Shown piece after piece: positions 55,941 through 64,000 of a stretch of 64,000 bases of DNA (its first letter is position 1; each line of letters begins with the position of its first letter). The stretch lies in contig NZ_BMYM01000002.1 of NCBI RefSeq assembly GCF_014652275.1, positions 1 through 64,000 on the forward strand. The letters run 5' to 3'. The position numbers and the translations under genes are program-made. The stretch comes from Parahalioglobus pacificus. Its GTDB lineage: Bacteria > Pseudomonadota > Gammaproteobacteria > Pseudomonadales > Halieaceae. The notes beneath the pieces were generated by a model. That model saw only the letters and a program-made list of their open reading frames with translations, was not told the DNA's origin and did no database searches.

Positions 55941-57758
55941 ATGACCGACGGCGTAAACATCTCCTATAGCCTCAACAATGACCCAAAACCGGCGACCGAT
56001 GCACCGGCACCTGTGCCCGTGGCATTCACCGATTGCGATCTCATTCGAGTCAATGAGCAGATGGCGTTGGTGATCAATCGCCAGAACGGTAACCAGCAGT
56101 TGTTGAACCCAAACCTCGTGGACGCGCTGACTTACTGTGGCCTGTTTAAAACGGCGGATGAGCACGCGCAGATGCTGGCCGATACCCGGCCTGAGCTTCA
56201 AGGCAACCTAGAACTGGCACGCTCAACGCTCAAGCAATTGGATGACCTGGGCATGCTGCTACACGCGGGTAGCGTATGTAAGCGACTCAATCAGCCGCAA
56301 CCACTGGAACTGGCACCTACTCGGGCCTTCGTGATTACCTGTGATCGCCCTGAAGCAGTGGAGCGCTTGCTGGAATCCATGCTGCGCGCAGGCAACCTCA
56401 GCCAGCACGAATCGCTCTACTTGGTCGACGATTCGCGTTCTGCAGACAATCAGGCGAAAAACCGCGATCTGGTGCACGGCTTTAACATTCGCAGCGCCAA
56501 GGACATGCAGTACTTCGGGGCCGAAGAGCAGGCAGAGCTGCTGGAAAAACTGTGCAGCGAACTGCCCGAGCATGAAGATGGCATACGCTTCCTGATAGAC
56601 CCGGCACATTGGCAAGGCTACAAGACCTATGGCCGCTCTCGCACCCTGGCGCTACTGCTCAGCGTGGGTTACCGCGCCATCGTGATGGACGATGACATTA
56701 TTTGTGAGGCTGTATTGCCGCCCATGCGCGATACGGGAATGGCCTTTGGCAGTGGCACCCGAGAGGCCGTGTTCTTCCAGAATGACGCCGAGATGCAGCG
56801 CTCGATGGAGCCGGCGCCCTTTGATGCGTTAACCGGACACGCCAGCGTGCTGGGACAATCCCTGGGCACTGCCATCCAGCAACTCTATGGTGGCCCACTG
56901 GAAGCCAAGGAACTGCTTGGCGCAAATGCGACCATGGCGAATGTCTTGCGCCCCAATGGCAAGGTCATCATTACCCAGTGCGGCTCTTGGGGTGACACGG
57001 GAACGGGCAGCGCACACTGGGTGCTGAACCTGAGGCCCGATTCAGTTGCAAGGCTACTTACAGCGCCACACGGAATAACCGCCGCAGTTGAGGAAGGCAT
57101 GATCTGGCTAGGCAATGTCACACCCAGCATTGTCAAGCAAGCATTCATGTCACAGATGACCGGCCTGGATAACTCAGAGCTACTACCGCCCTACTTCCCG
57201 GCATTTCGAGCAGAGGATTTGTTGTTCGGAGCGATGGTGGAGTACATGCATCACGATGCCACCACCCTGGAGTACCCCTGGGGCGTGCCACACCTGCCTG
57301 TGGGCGGGCGTAAACGCCCCAGTATGCGTGAGCCAATTGCCGGCAAAGGAGGAATCAACCTGTTCGCCTCGCACCTCAACGGCATGGTGGACTACAAGGA
57401 CACCGCCAATCCTCAGCAAAAACTGCGACGCTTGGCCGACGAAGCACAGCGCTTCGCCGAGAGAGAGTCTACCGAGTTAGAGCTGGATTACCGAGCAGCC
57501 TTGGGGCAAAGCCACGCCCAGTATCTGACCTTCCTCGGTAGCCAACTCGAACAAGCCAAAGAGTTGCCTTCAAACACCTGGCAGGCCTACCTTGAACGCG
57601 GCGTTAAGGAGGTACAGGAGGCGCTTGGGAAAGTACACTCCTCAGCGAGTTTGGAATCTGAAGACGAAGCACCACCAGTGGAGACCTTCAAGGCAATGGC
57701 TGAGGGTTTTTCGAGGGGATTGCGTGCGTGGGAAGCCATGCGCGCTGCAGTCAGATAA
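55941..57758 (+). CDS. Two-domain protein: PqqD-like N-terminus and glycosyltransferase-like core
   Basis: 605 residues with no signal peptide or membrane helix. About residues 33-112 resemble a PqqD/RRE winged-helix domain: a short beta region with a NRQNGNQQLLNP turn, then helices ending QLDDLGMLLHAG. About residues 125-470 look like a GT-A glycosyltransferase: AFVITCDRPEAVERLLESML opens the Rossmann half, and VMDDDII (D250-D252) would be the metal-binding DxD. A long helical C-terminal part ends the protein. It is inserted between pdxA and ksgA on the same strand. Function is unknown; glycosylation of a peptide or protein is one reading. Confidence 0.55.
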   Translation: MTDGVNISYSLNNDPKPATDAPAPVPVAFTDCDLIRVNEQMALVINRQNGNQQLLNPNLVDALTYCGLFKTADEHAQMLADTRPELQGNLELARSTLKQLDDLGMLLHAGSVCKRLNQPQPLELAPTRAFVITCDRPEAVERLLESMLRAGNLSQHESLYLVDDSRSADNQAKNRDLVHGFNIRSAKDMQYFGAEEQAELLEKLCSELPEHEDGIRFLIDPAHWQGYKTYGRSRTLALLLSVGYRAIVMDDDIICEAVLPPMRDTGMAFGSGTREAVFFQNDAEMQRSMEPAPFDALTGHASVLGQSLGTAIQQLYGGPLEAKELLGANATMANVLRPNGKVIITQCGSWGDTGTGSAHWVLNLRPDSVARLLTAPHGITAAVEEGMIWLGNVTPSIVKQAFMSQMTGLDNSELLPPYFPAFRAEDLLFGAMVEYMHHDATTLEYPWGVPHLPVGGRKRPSMREPIAGKGGINLFASHLNGMVDYKDTANPQQKLRRLADEAQRFAERESTELELDYRAALGQSHAQYLTFLGSQLEQAKELPSNTWQAYLERGVKEVQEALGKVHSSASLESEDEAPPVETFKAMAEGFSRGLRAWEAMRAAVR

Positions 57759-57819
57759 CGTGGGGGACGCTTGCCGCTGGTATCTGGATAATCGGGACAT
57801 ACTGCGCCGGTGATAGACC

Positions 57820-58602
57820 GTGGATAAACACATACCCCGCAAACGTTTTGGTCAAAACTTCTTACAAGACGCGGGAGTGATCAACAGTATTGCGTCGGCT
57901 ATCGCGCCCTCTGGCAGTGATCATCTCGTAGAAATTGGCCCTGGGCAAGGTGCCCTAACCGAGGCACTGGTGCGCGCCGACTGTCGCTTAGACGTGGTCG
58001 AACTCGATCGGGACTTGCACGCCGGACTACTCGCCGCCTTCAGTATTTACCCTGGATTTACGCTCCATCGGGCAGACGCCCTTGAGTTCGACTTTGCCCA
58101 GCTGGCCATTGCAGAAAAGCCAATGCGCATCGTTGGCAATTTGCCCTACAACATTTCCACACCGTTGATATTCAAATTGCTGGAATCGGCGGGCGTTATT
58201 CAGGATATGCACTTCATGCTGCAGTTAGAGGTGGTGCAGCGTCTCGCAGCACAACCTGGTAACAAACATTGGGGCAAGCTGGGCATCATGGCCCAGTACC
58301 ACTGCCAAGTTGAACAGCTGTTTGTCGTACCACCAGAGGCCTTCTATCCACCGCCGAAGGTGCAATCTGCCGTGGTGAAGTTAGTACCCTACACAACTAA
58401 CCCCTGGCAGTGTGATGAACACGCCTTACGCAAGGTCGTCACTGCTGCATTCGCTCAGCGGCGCAAGACCTTAAGAAATAACCTCAAGCAAATCACTAGC
58501 GAAACCACGATGATTGACGCCGGTATCGACCCGGGGGCTAGGGCTGAAACACTGACGCTGCAACAACTGGTTGACCTCACACGGGCAATTGGGGCTTCAT
58601 AG
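57820..58602 (+). CDS. ksgA: 16S rRNA dimethyladenosine transferase
   Basis: Dimethylates two adjacent adenines near the 3' end of 16S rRNA. The 260 residues show RKRFGQNFLQD, the SAM motif EIGPGQGALTEAL, and the catalytic NLPYNIS loop. It is complete. It is normally followed by apaG-apaH; here a UDP-glucuronate decarboxylase gene follows at 33 bp. Confidence 0.97.
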   Translation: MDKHIPRKRFGQNFLQDAGVINSIASAIAPSGSDHLVEIGPGQGALTEALVRADCRLDVVELDRDLHAGLLAAFSIYPGFTLHRADALEFDFAQLAIAEKPMRIVGNLPYNISTPLIFKLLESAGVIQDMHFMLQLEVVQRLAAQPGNKHWGKLGIMAQYHCQVEQLFVVPPEAFYPPPKVQSAVVKLVPYTTNPWQCDEHALRKVVTAAFAQRRKTLRNNLKQITSETTMIDAGIDPGARAETLTLQQLVDLTRAIGAS

Positions 58603-58635
58603 TCAGCTTCTACTTCTGCTGACATTTTCTCTACT

Positions 58636-59571
58636 ATGCATCATCGCAAACGCGTACTTGTCACCGGCGGCGCCGGTTTTCTAGGCTCTCATCTGTGTCG
58701 GAGACTGATTGCAGAAGGTGCAGACGTCCTGTGTGTCGATAACTTTTTCACTGGCACCAAAGACAACATTCTGGACCTGCTGGATCACCCTCATTTCGAG
58801 GTGATGCGTCACGATGTGACTTTCCCGCTGTATGTAGAGGTCGACGAAATTTACAACCTCGCCTGCCCGGCCTCACCCATTCACTATCAGCACGACCCCG
58901 TGCAAACCACAAAAACATCGGTGCATGGGGCCATCAATATGCTGGGGCTTGCAAAGCGCATTGACGCCAAGATTCTACAGGCCTCCACCAGCGAAGTTTA
59001 CGGTGACCCCTCCGTTCACCCTCAAACAGAGGATTACTGGGGCAATGTAAACCCTATAGGTATTCGCTCCTGCTACGATGAAGGCAAACGCTGCGCGGAA
59101 ACACTGTTCTTCGACTACCACCGCCAACACGGTCTAAACATCAAGGTGGCTCGAATCTTCAATACTTACGGACCCAACATGCACCCCAACGACGGAAGGG
59201 TGGTATCAAACTTTATCGTGCAGGCGCTGGCTGATGAGCCCATCACTATTTACGGCGATGGCAGCCAAACACGCTCATTTTGCTATGTTGATGATCTGAT
59301 AGATGGCTTCATACGCCTCATGGCCAGCGACGATGATGTGACTGGACCAATCAATCTGGGGAACCCCGGAGAATTTACCATCAAGGAACTGGCTGAGCAG
59401 GTCATCAGTCTCGCTGGCTCATCCTCACAGATAACCTATCACCCCCTACCCAGCGACGATCCAATGCAGCGCCAACCCGACATCACACAGGCGCGAGGCG
59501 TCTTGAGATGGGAGCCTTCAGTACCCCTCCAAGAAGGGCTGAAACACACCATTGCCTATTTCCGCCGTTAG
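58636..59571 (+). CDS. UDP-glucuronate decarboxylase (UDP-xylose synthase)
   Basis: Short-chain dehydrogenase-type enzyme converting UDP-glucuronate to UDP-xylose. The 311 residues open with [18 protein letters not shown] (NAD site). STSEVYGDP supplies the catalytic Ser/Thr, and Y147-DEG-K151 ([10 protein letters not shown]) the catalytic pair. That YDEGKR context is characteristic of the decarboxylase group rather than epimerases. It lies between ksgA and apaH on the same strand, 14 bp before apaH, where apaG usually is. No UDP-glucose dehydrogenase is clearly seen in the window to supply its substrate; the dehydrogenase at the right edge looks more like the GlcNAc type. Confidence 0.88.
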   Translation: MHHRKRVLVTGGAGFLGSHLCRRLIAEGADVLCVDNFFTGTKDNILDLLDHPHFEVMRHDVTFPLYVEVDEIYNLACPASPIHYQHDPVQTTKTSVHGAINMLGLAKRIDAKILQASTSEVYGDPSVHPQTEDYWGNVNPIGIRSCYDEGKRCAETLFFDYHRQHGLNIKVARIFNTYGPNMHPNDGRVVSNFIVQALADEPITIYGDGSQTRSFCYVDDLIDGFIRLMASDDDVTGPINLGNPGEFTIKELAEQVISLAGSSSQITYHPLPSDDPMQRQPDITQARGVLRWEPSVPLQEGLKHTIAYFRR

Positions 59572-59585
59572 ACAGAGTCCTGACG

Positions 59586-60428
59586 ATGACCACGTATGTT
59601 GTAGGGGACTTACAGGGCTGCATCCAGCCTTTGAAGTGCCTAATGCGACAAGTGAAATTCAACCCAGATAAAGATGTGCTCTGGTCTGCCGGAGATATCG
59701 TCAATCGAGGGCCGAAGAGCCTGAAAACCCTGCGCTGGTTCCATGAGCGGCGCGATAATATAAAAATGGTACTGGGTAATCACGACCTGCATCTGCTCGC
59801 AGTGGCTGCGGGCGCCAGGCGCCCCTCCCGATCAGACACTTTACGCAAGATCCTGGCCGCCAAGGACCGGCAAACCTTGATCGACTGGCTTCTAAGACAG
59901 CCCCTGGTTTACCAGGAACACGATCACACGTTGGTGCACGCCGGCATCCCACCTCAGTGGAGCGTCGGGGAGGCAGCAGGCTTTGCTCGCGAAGTTGAAG
60001 CTGCATTGACCGGCCCGCAGTGTCTGGATTTTCTGCATGACATGTACGGGAATGAACCCATTGTTTGGTCTGATGACTTAACCGGAACCACTCGCCTTCG
60101 GGTGATCACCAACTACCTTACACGTATGCGCTACTGCAGCAAGAAGGGAAAACTGGACCTGGTCAGCAAGGGCACAAAGCCCGACAGTCAGGCGCTCAAA
60201 TCGGCAGGCATAAACAAGGTATCTGCCTGGTTTAGCCAACCCAAGCGCAAATCGGCGCACGACAAAATTCTGTTTGGCCACTGGGCCTCACTGGAAGGCA
60301 GAACGGACACTCCCAATGCTATCGGCCTGGATACGGGTTGCGTGTGGGGCGGGCACCTATCGTTGTACGCCCTAGAAACCGGCGAGTGGGTGCGGTGCCG
60401 TTGCAAAAACGGGCGATGCAAGGACTGA
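59586..60428 (+). CDS. apaH: Diadenosine tetraphosphatase
   Basis: Symmetrically cleaves Ap4A and removes Np4 caps from RNA. The 280 residues from the ATG at 59586 carry the metallophosphoesterase motifs GDLQGCIQPL, GDIVNRGPKSL and GNHDLHLLA. The frame is open upstream into the decarboxylase gene, but family proteins begin MTTYVVGDLQG. It converges with galE with 5 bp between stops. Confidence 0.96.
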   Translation: MTTYVVGDLQGCIQPLKCLMRQVKFNPDKDVLWSAGDIVNRGPKSLKTLRWFHERRDNIKMVLGNHDLHLLAVAAGARRPSRSDTLRKILAAKDRQTLIDWLLRQPLVYQEHDHTLVHAGIPPQWSVGEAAGFAREVEAALTGPQCLDFLHDMYGNEPIVWSDDLTGTTRLRVITNYLTRMRYCSKKGKLDLVSKGTKPDSQALKSAGINKVSAWFSQPKRKSAHDKILFGHWASLEGRTDTPNAIGLDTGCVWGGHLSLYALETGEWVRCRCKNGRCKD

Positions 60429-60433
60429 GTGGG

Positions 60434-61459
60434 TTAAGGCTCTTTGAACCCCTGCGGGTTGCTTGATTGCCACCGCCAGGTATCCCTGCACATATCATCG
60501 ACCGAGCGTATGGCTCGCCATCCGATCGTCTTCGCCGCGAGTGATGCGTCGGACCAATATTGCGCGATATCGCCAGGCCGACGTGGCGCCACTCGATAGG
60601 GAATGGTCTGGCCACTTGCCTGCTCAAACGCAGTGACCATTTCCAGCACACTGACACCCTGGCCCGTACCCAGGTTCACGGGGAGGTAACCACCCTCGGT
60701 AGTTAAATACTCAAGCGCTGCAACGTGCCCCTCGGCGAGGTCCATCACATGTATGTAATCCCTGATACCGGTGCCATCGCGGGTGGGGTAGTCATCACCA
60801 AAAACGGCGAGCTCATCACGTCGCCCGACCGCCACCTGTGCAACGTAGGGCATCAGATTGTTGGGGATGCCTTGCGGGTCTTCACCAATAAGCCCGCTCT
60901 CATGGGCACCCACAGGATTGAAGTAACGCAGCGCCGCTATGTTCCATTCAGGATCCGCTTCAATAAGGCGCTTCAAGGCAACCTCAACGGCCGCTTTCGT
61001 GTCGCCATAGGGGTTCTGTGGGTTAAACGGGAAGGTTTCCCTCATTGGGTTTTCAGCCGGCTCTCCATACACCGTAGCCGAAGACGAAAACACAAACGTG
61101 CGGCATTTGCCCGTTTGCATTGCACGCAACACACTCAAGCTGCCCTCTACATTACAGCGGTAATACTTGAGCGGATTGGCCACTGACTCGCCGACGGCCT
61201 TCAACCCGGCAAAGTGGATGACCGCAGTTATGTCGAACTCTTCGAGCAGCGATGCCACCAACGCTTGATCCAGAACATCTCCTTCTACGAACTGGAAAGA
61301 CTGACCCGTGATTCGCTCAAGCCGATCCAGGACGGCGCGGTGCGAGTTGTTCAGATTATCCAGGATGACCACACGATAACCCTGCGACGCAAGAGCCACA
61401 CACGTGTGTGAACCGATGTACCCCAGCCCGCCGGTTACCAAAATCGACTGCGTTGCCAA
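60434..61459 (-). CDS. galE: UDP-glucose 4-epimerase
   Basis: Interconverts UDP-glucose and UDP-galactose. About 341 residues. ILVTGGLGYIGSHTCVAL is the NAD site, SSSATVYGEP carries the catalytic Ser, and NPYGDTKAAVE the Tyr and Lys. PVNLGTGQGVSVLEM near the C-terminus is typical. No ATG is available near the N-terminus; the TTG at 61459, after TAGGG, or the TTG at 61483 must be used. It is divergent from cca, and the long upstream start would overlap the open frame of cca. Confidence 0.93.
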   Translation of the reverse strand: MATQSILVTGGLGYIGSHTCVALASQGYRVVILDNLNNSHRAVLDRLERITGQSFQFVEGDVLDQALVASLLEEFDITAVIHFAGLKAVGESVANPLKYYRCNVEGSLSVLRAMQTGKCRTFVFSSSATVYGEPAENPMRETFPFNPQNPYGDTKAAVEVALKRLIEADPEWNIAALRYFNPVGAHESGLIGEDPQGIPNNLMPYVAQVAVGRRDELAVFGDDYPTRDGTGIRDYIHVMDLAEGHVAALEYLTTEGGYLPVNLGTGQGVSVLEMVTAFEQASGQTIPYRVAPRRPGDIAQYWSDASLAAKTIGWRAIRSVDDMCRDTWRWQSSNPQGFKEP

Positions 61460-61570
61460 ACTAATCCCTACCGATTGAATCAAGACAAGGCCGAATTTTA
61501 CCGACCGCCACGGCCAGTTCCAGCGCTAATTCGCATGACGGCGAATACTTGGCTGGATAAACTTGCGCCC

Positions 61571-62803
61571 ATGCAAACCTATCTTGTTGGCGGCGCAGTT
61601 CGCGATGAGCTTCTCAACTATCCCGTGCATGAGCGCGACTGGGTGGTTGTAGGCGGCACACCACAGGCCATGTTAGACCAAGGCTACACGCAGGTGGGGA
61701 AAGACTTTCCTGTGTTTTTACACCCCGAGACTAAAGAGGAATATGCCTTAGCGCGCACTGAGCGTAAGAGCGGCCATGGCTATACTGGCTTTGAAGTTCA
61801 CTACGCACCAAACGTGACACTGGAAGAAGACCTCGCCAGGCGCGATCTTACGATTAACGCGATAGCCCGCGCACCTTCCGGCGAGTTGATTGACCCCTAC
61901 GGTGGCCAGCGCGATATCGAGGATCGGGTCCTCCGACACGTCTCGAGCGCGTTTATCGAAGACCCGCTGCGGGTGCTGCGGGCTGCCCGTTTCGCCGCGC
62001 GCTACCACCACTTGGGATTCGCAGTTGCGCCCGAGACCATCGCGCTCATGTTACAGATTTCCCGTGATGGAGAGTTGGGTTATCTGCCACCTGAGCGGCT
62101 GTGGCAAGAAATGCAACGCGCATTGGGAGAAAGAAACCCCGATGTGTTCATACACGTGCTCCGCAGTTGCGGCGCGCTCGCGGCGCTGCTGCCGGAACTG
62201 GATGTGCTCTTCGGTGTTCCCCAGTCGGCGGAGCATCACCCCGAAATCGATACCGGCATCCATACGCTGATGGCCCTGCAACGGGCCGCAGACCTTGATG
62301 CCGGCAACGATGTCCGATTTGCCGTACTGGTACATGATCTCGGTAAGGGCACTTCGCCGAGAGCAGAGTGGCCACGCCATATTGAACACGAGGTGCGCGG
62401 CGTTGCTCTGGTCGATGGCGTTTGCGATCGTCTGAAAGTGCCCAATCACTACCGCAGTCTGGCGCTGAGTGTGTGCCGGTATCACCTCCATGCCCACCGC
62501 GGCATGGAACTGCGCGGGAAGACGCTGCTCAACATGTTGGAGTCCATAGGCGCGCTGCGCCAGGCTGACAACCTCACTCCATTTTTGCTGGCTTGCCAGG
62601 CAGATAGCCAAGGTCGAAAGGGCTATGAGACGCGCCCCTACCCGCAAGCGGACTACCTGCAGGGAGCTCTGGCAGTCATCAAGGCAATTACGGCAGCACC
62701 TTTCAAGGCAGAAGGTCTTGAGGGGCGCGCAATTGGTGATGCTATGCGGGTCGCCAGAATCAGGGCTTTGGATGACTACCGGGAGGCCTATCGTTCGGGT
62801 TAA
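61571..62803 (+). CDS. cca: CCA tRNA nucleotidyltransferase
   Basis: Adds and repairs the 3' CCA end of tRNAs. The 410 residues from the ATG at 61571 match family length (about 410). MQTYLVGGAVRDELL aligns with the usual start, and ERDWVVVGG holds the metal-binding acidic pair. The NTP-recognition RDLTINAIAR and a C-terminal HD domain (FAVLVHDLGKGTSP) are present. The frame is open back to 61475, with another ATG at 61535. The neighbourhood resembles Pseudomonas, where cca lies near apaH. Confidence 0.95.
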   Translation: MQTYLVGGAVRDELLNYPVHERDWVVVGGTPQAMLDQGYTQVGKDFPVFLHPETKEEYALARTERKSGHGYTGFEVHYAPNVTLEEDLARRDLTINAIARAPSGELIDPYGGQRDIEDRVLRHVSSAFIEDPLRVLRAARFAARYHHLGFAVAPETIALMLQISRDGELGYLPPERLWQEMQRALGERNPDVFIHVLRSCGALAALLPELDVLFGVPQSAEHHPEIDTGIHTLMALQRAADLDAGNDVRFAVLVHDLGKGTSPRAEWPRHIEHEVRGVALVDGVCDRLKVPNHYRSLALSVCRYHLHAHRGMELRGKTLLNMLESIGALRQADNLTPFLLACQADSQGRKGYETRPYPQADYLQGALAVIKAITAAPFKAEGLEGRAIGDAMRVARIRALDDYREAYRSG

Positions 62804-62867
62804 CACCTGCTTGAGGTTGCCGGTATGTTTGCAGCTCCCTGCGGTTTTCGCTAGCGAGCCCTAATCC

Positions 62868-64000
62868 CTACGCCTTAACAATATTGGGCTTGGGCGCCCG
62901 GTAACGTCCTCGTGTATCCACGATCAGTTGAGCATGACTTGCAATAGCCGCGTAATCGAAAGCATCGTGATCTGTAACCAGCACCACCGCATCGAAGGCC
63001 GCAATATTCTCCGGTGACAGTGTTTCGCTGCTCAGCTCAAAACTGTAATCCCGTTTAGCCGGAAACTCGGGCACAAAGGGGTCAGAATAGGCGATCTTGG
63101 CGCCCCGCTCTTCCAACAGCGCCAAAATCTCTACCGCCGGTGATTCACGGGAGTCACCCACATTCTTCTTATACGCCAATCCCAACACCAGCACGCGGCT
63201 TTCGCTGATTGCTTTGCCGCGCTCGTGCAGCGCATCCACCAACTTGGCAATGACGTATGCGGGCATAGCGCGATTGATCTGGCCCGCCAGCTCGATAAAG
63301 CGCGTCTCAACGCCATACTCGCGCGCTTTCCATGTGAGATAGAACGGGTCTATGGGGATGCAGTGACCACCCAGGCCTGGACCGGGGTAATACGGGGTGA
63401 AGCCGAAGGGTTTGGTGGCCGCGGCGTCCACTACCTCGAAGATATCAATGCCCATGCGATCGGCGACGAGCTTCATCTCATTGACCAAGCCGATGTTCAC
63501 GGCACGATGAATATTTTCAAGGAGTTTGGTCATCTCCGCAGCATCGGTCGAACTTAGCGGCACCACCTCATCAATCACTGCCTCATACAGCGCGCGGCCG
63601 ACCCTCAGACATTCCTCGGTCACACCACCTACAAGCTTTGGGATCGTTTGAGTACTGAAATTGGCGTTGCCCGGGTCCTCGCGCTCCGGCGAATACACGA
63701 CGTGAACCTCACCCAACTGAAGGCCGGCATCGGCCAGCCGGGGCAACACCTCTTCGCGCGTGGTGCCGGGGTACGTGGTGCTCTCCAGAGAGATTAACTG
63801 CCCGGCCCGCAGGTGAGGCTGCAAGCTATCCAGAGTGCCCCGTACGAAACTAAGATCCGGCTCCAGTCGTTCGTTCAGGGGTGTGGGAACGCAGATGATC
63901 AACGCGTCACAGCCGGCTGCCTCGCTGAAATCCGTGGTGGCATGAAATCCCTGACTGTTCGCCTGTGCCACAGCAGCCGCCGGAATGTGATCAATATAGC
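62868..64000 (-). CDS. UDP-sugar dehydrogenase (UDP-GlcNAc 6-dehydrogenase-like), 5' end beyond the window
   Basis: NAD-dependent enzyme that oxidises C6 of a UDP-sugar for surface-polysaccharide synthesis. At least 376 residues are visible; the frame stays open to the right edge and reads YIDHIPAAA there, so the start is outside. The catalytic cysteine is in [60 protein letters not shown] and [16 protein letters not shown] match the WbpA/WecC type more than UDP-glucose dehydrogenase. It probably marks the edge of a polysaccharide cluster to the right. Confidence 0.88.
   Translation of the reverse strand, partial: YIDHIPAAAVAQANSQGFHATTDFSEAAGCDALIICVPTPLNERLEPDLSFVRGTLDSLQPHLRAGQLISLESTTYPGTTREEVLPRLADAGLQLGEVHVVYSPEREDPGNANFSTQTIPKLVGGVTEECLRVGRALYEAVIDEVVPLSSTDAAEMTKLLENIHRAVNIGLVNEMKLVADRMGIDIFEVVDAAATKPFGFTPYYPGPGLGGHCIPIDPFYLTWKAREYGVETRFIELAGQINRAMPAYVIAKLVDALHERGKAISESRVLVLGLAYKKNVGDSRESPAVEILALLEERGAKIAYSDPFVPEFPAKRDYSFELSSETLSPENIAAFDAVVLVTDHDAFDYAAIASHAQLIVDTRGRYRAPKPNIVKA

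Noticed and set aside
62051-62806. 251-codon minus-strand frame opposite cca (similarly 29177-29959 opposite prmA)
   Set aside because: Both oppose clear enzymes with intact catalytic motifs and have no family resemblance.

Overview
The window is a chromosomal stretch of a gammaproteobacterium. Nearly every block follows a gene order I recall from Pseudomonas: tyrS beside an rRNA operon, then M23 peptidase-anmK-erpA-argC-hemJ; trpG-trpD-trpC-vfr-OsmC-coq7; amgK/murU beside lptD-surA-pdxA-ksgA-apaH; and cca. Differences from Pseudomonas (no speD between the OsmC gene and coq7, no apaG, purH and purD inside the window, a local hemJ-hemL-hemB cluster) suggest a marine relative such as the Cellvibrionales/Halieaceae. 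That placement is an inference from gene content; no 16S sequence is visible.

Layout. 1-372: leader and two promoters of an rRNA operon that lies to the left and is transcribed leftwards. 373-7433: tyrS, a cell-wall M23 peptidase, anmK, a DsrE-like protein, erpA, a bactofilin, a DUF6776-like protein and argC. 7547-13443: a ClC channel, hemJ-hemL-hemB (C5 tetrapyrrole pathway), a secreted Cys-rich protein and a Nudix hydrolase. 13582-26509: a ModF-like ABC ATPase, PBP1B with its probable activator LpoP, a PfkB kinase, a serine-hydrolase-like protein, DNA polymerase II, a pentapeptide protein, a DUF2333-like protein, a PCu(A)C copper chaperone and DsbD. 26727-32916: aroQ-accB-accC-prmA, dusB-fis and purH.

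32917-38063 is the most unusual region. Four tightly overlapping genes (three different tyrosine recombinases plus a small helix-turn-helix/coiled-coil protein) sit between purH and purD. Composition, order and sizes match the ginABCD operon of the mobile islands called GInts. Here there is no cargo at all: the operon is bounded by a 12-bp direct repeat and short palindromes, and purD begins 63 bp after ginD.

38064-46384: purD, coq7, an OsmC protein, vfr, trpC-trpD-trpG (leftward), an inserted acyltransferase and trpE. Upstream of trpE there is an unlabelled 22-codon leader ORF with three Trp codons, a good Shine-Dalgarno and a candidate attenuator hairpin. 46631-64000: a GT-C-like membrane glycosyltransferase, rpe, murU-amgK, divergent lptD-surA-pdxA, a two-domain (PqqD-like plus glycosyltransferase-like) protein, ksgA, a UDP-glucuronate decarboxylase in the usual place of apaG, apaH, galE, cca, and a UDP-sugar dehydrogenase that runs off the right edge. 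The nucleotide-sugar genes at the right end suggest that a surface-polysaccharide locus follows.

I see no CRISPR array, tRNA gene, prophage or classical insertion sequence. Apart from 1-372, no stretch longer than 300 bases lacks a gene.
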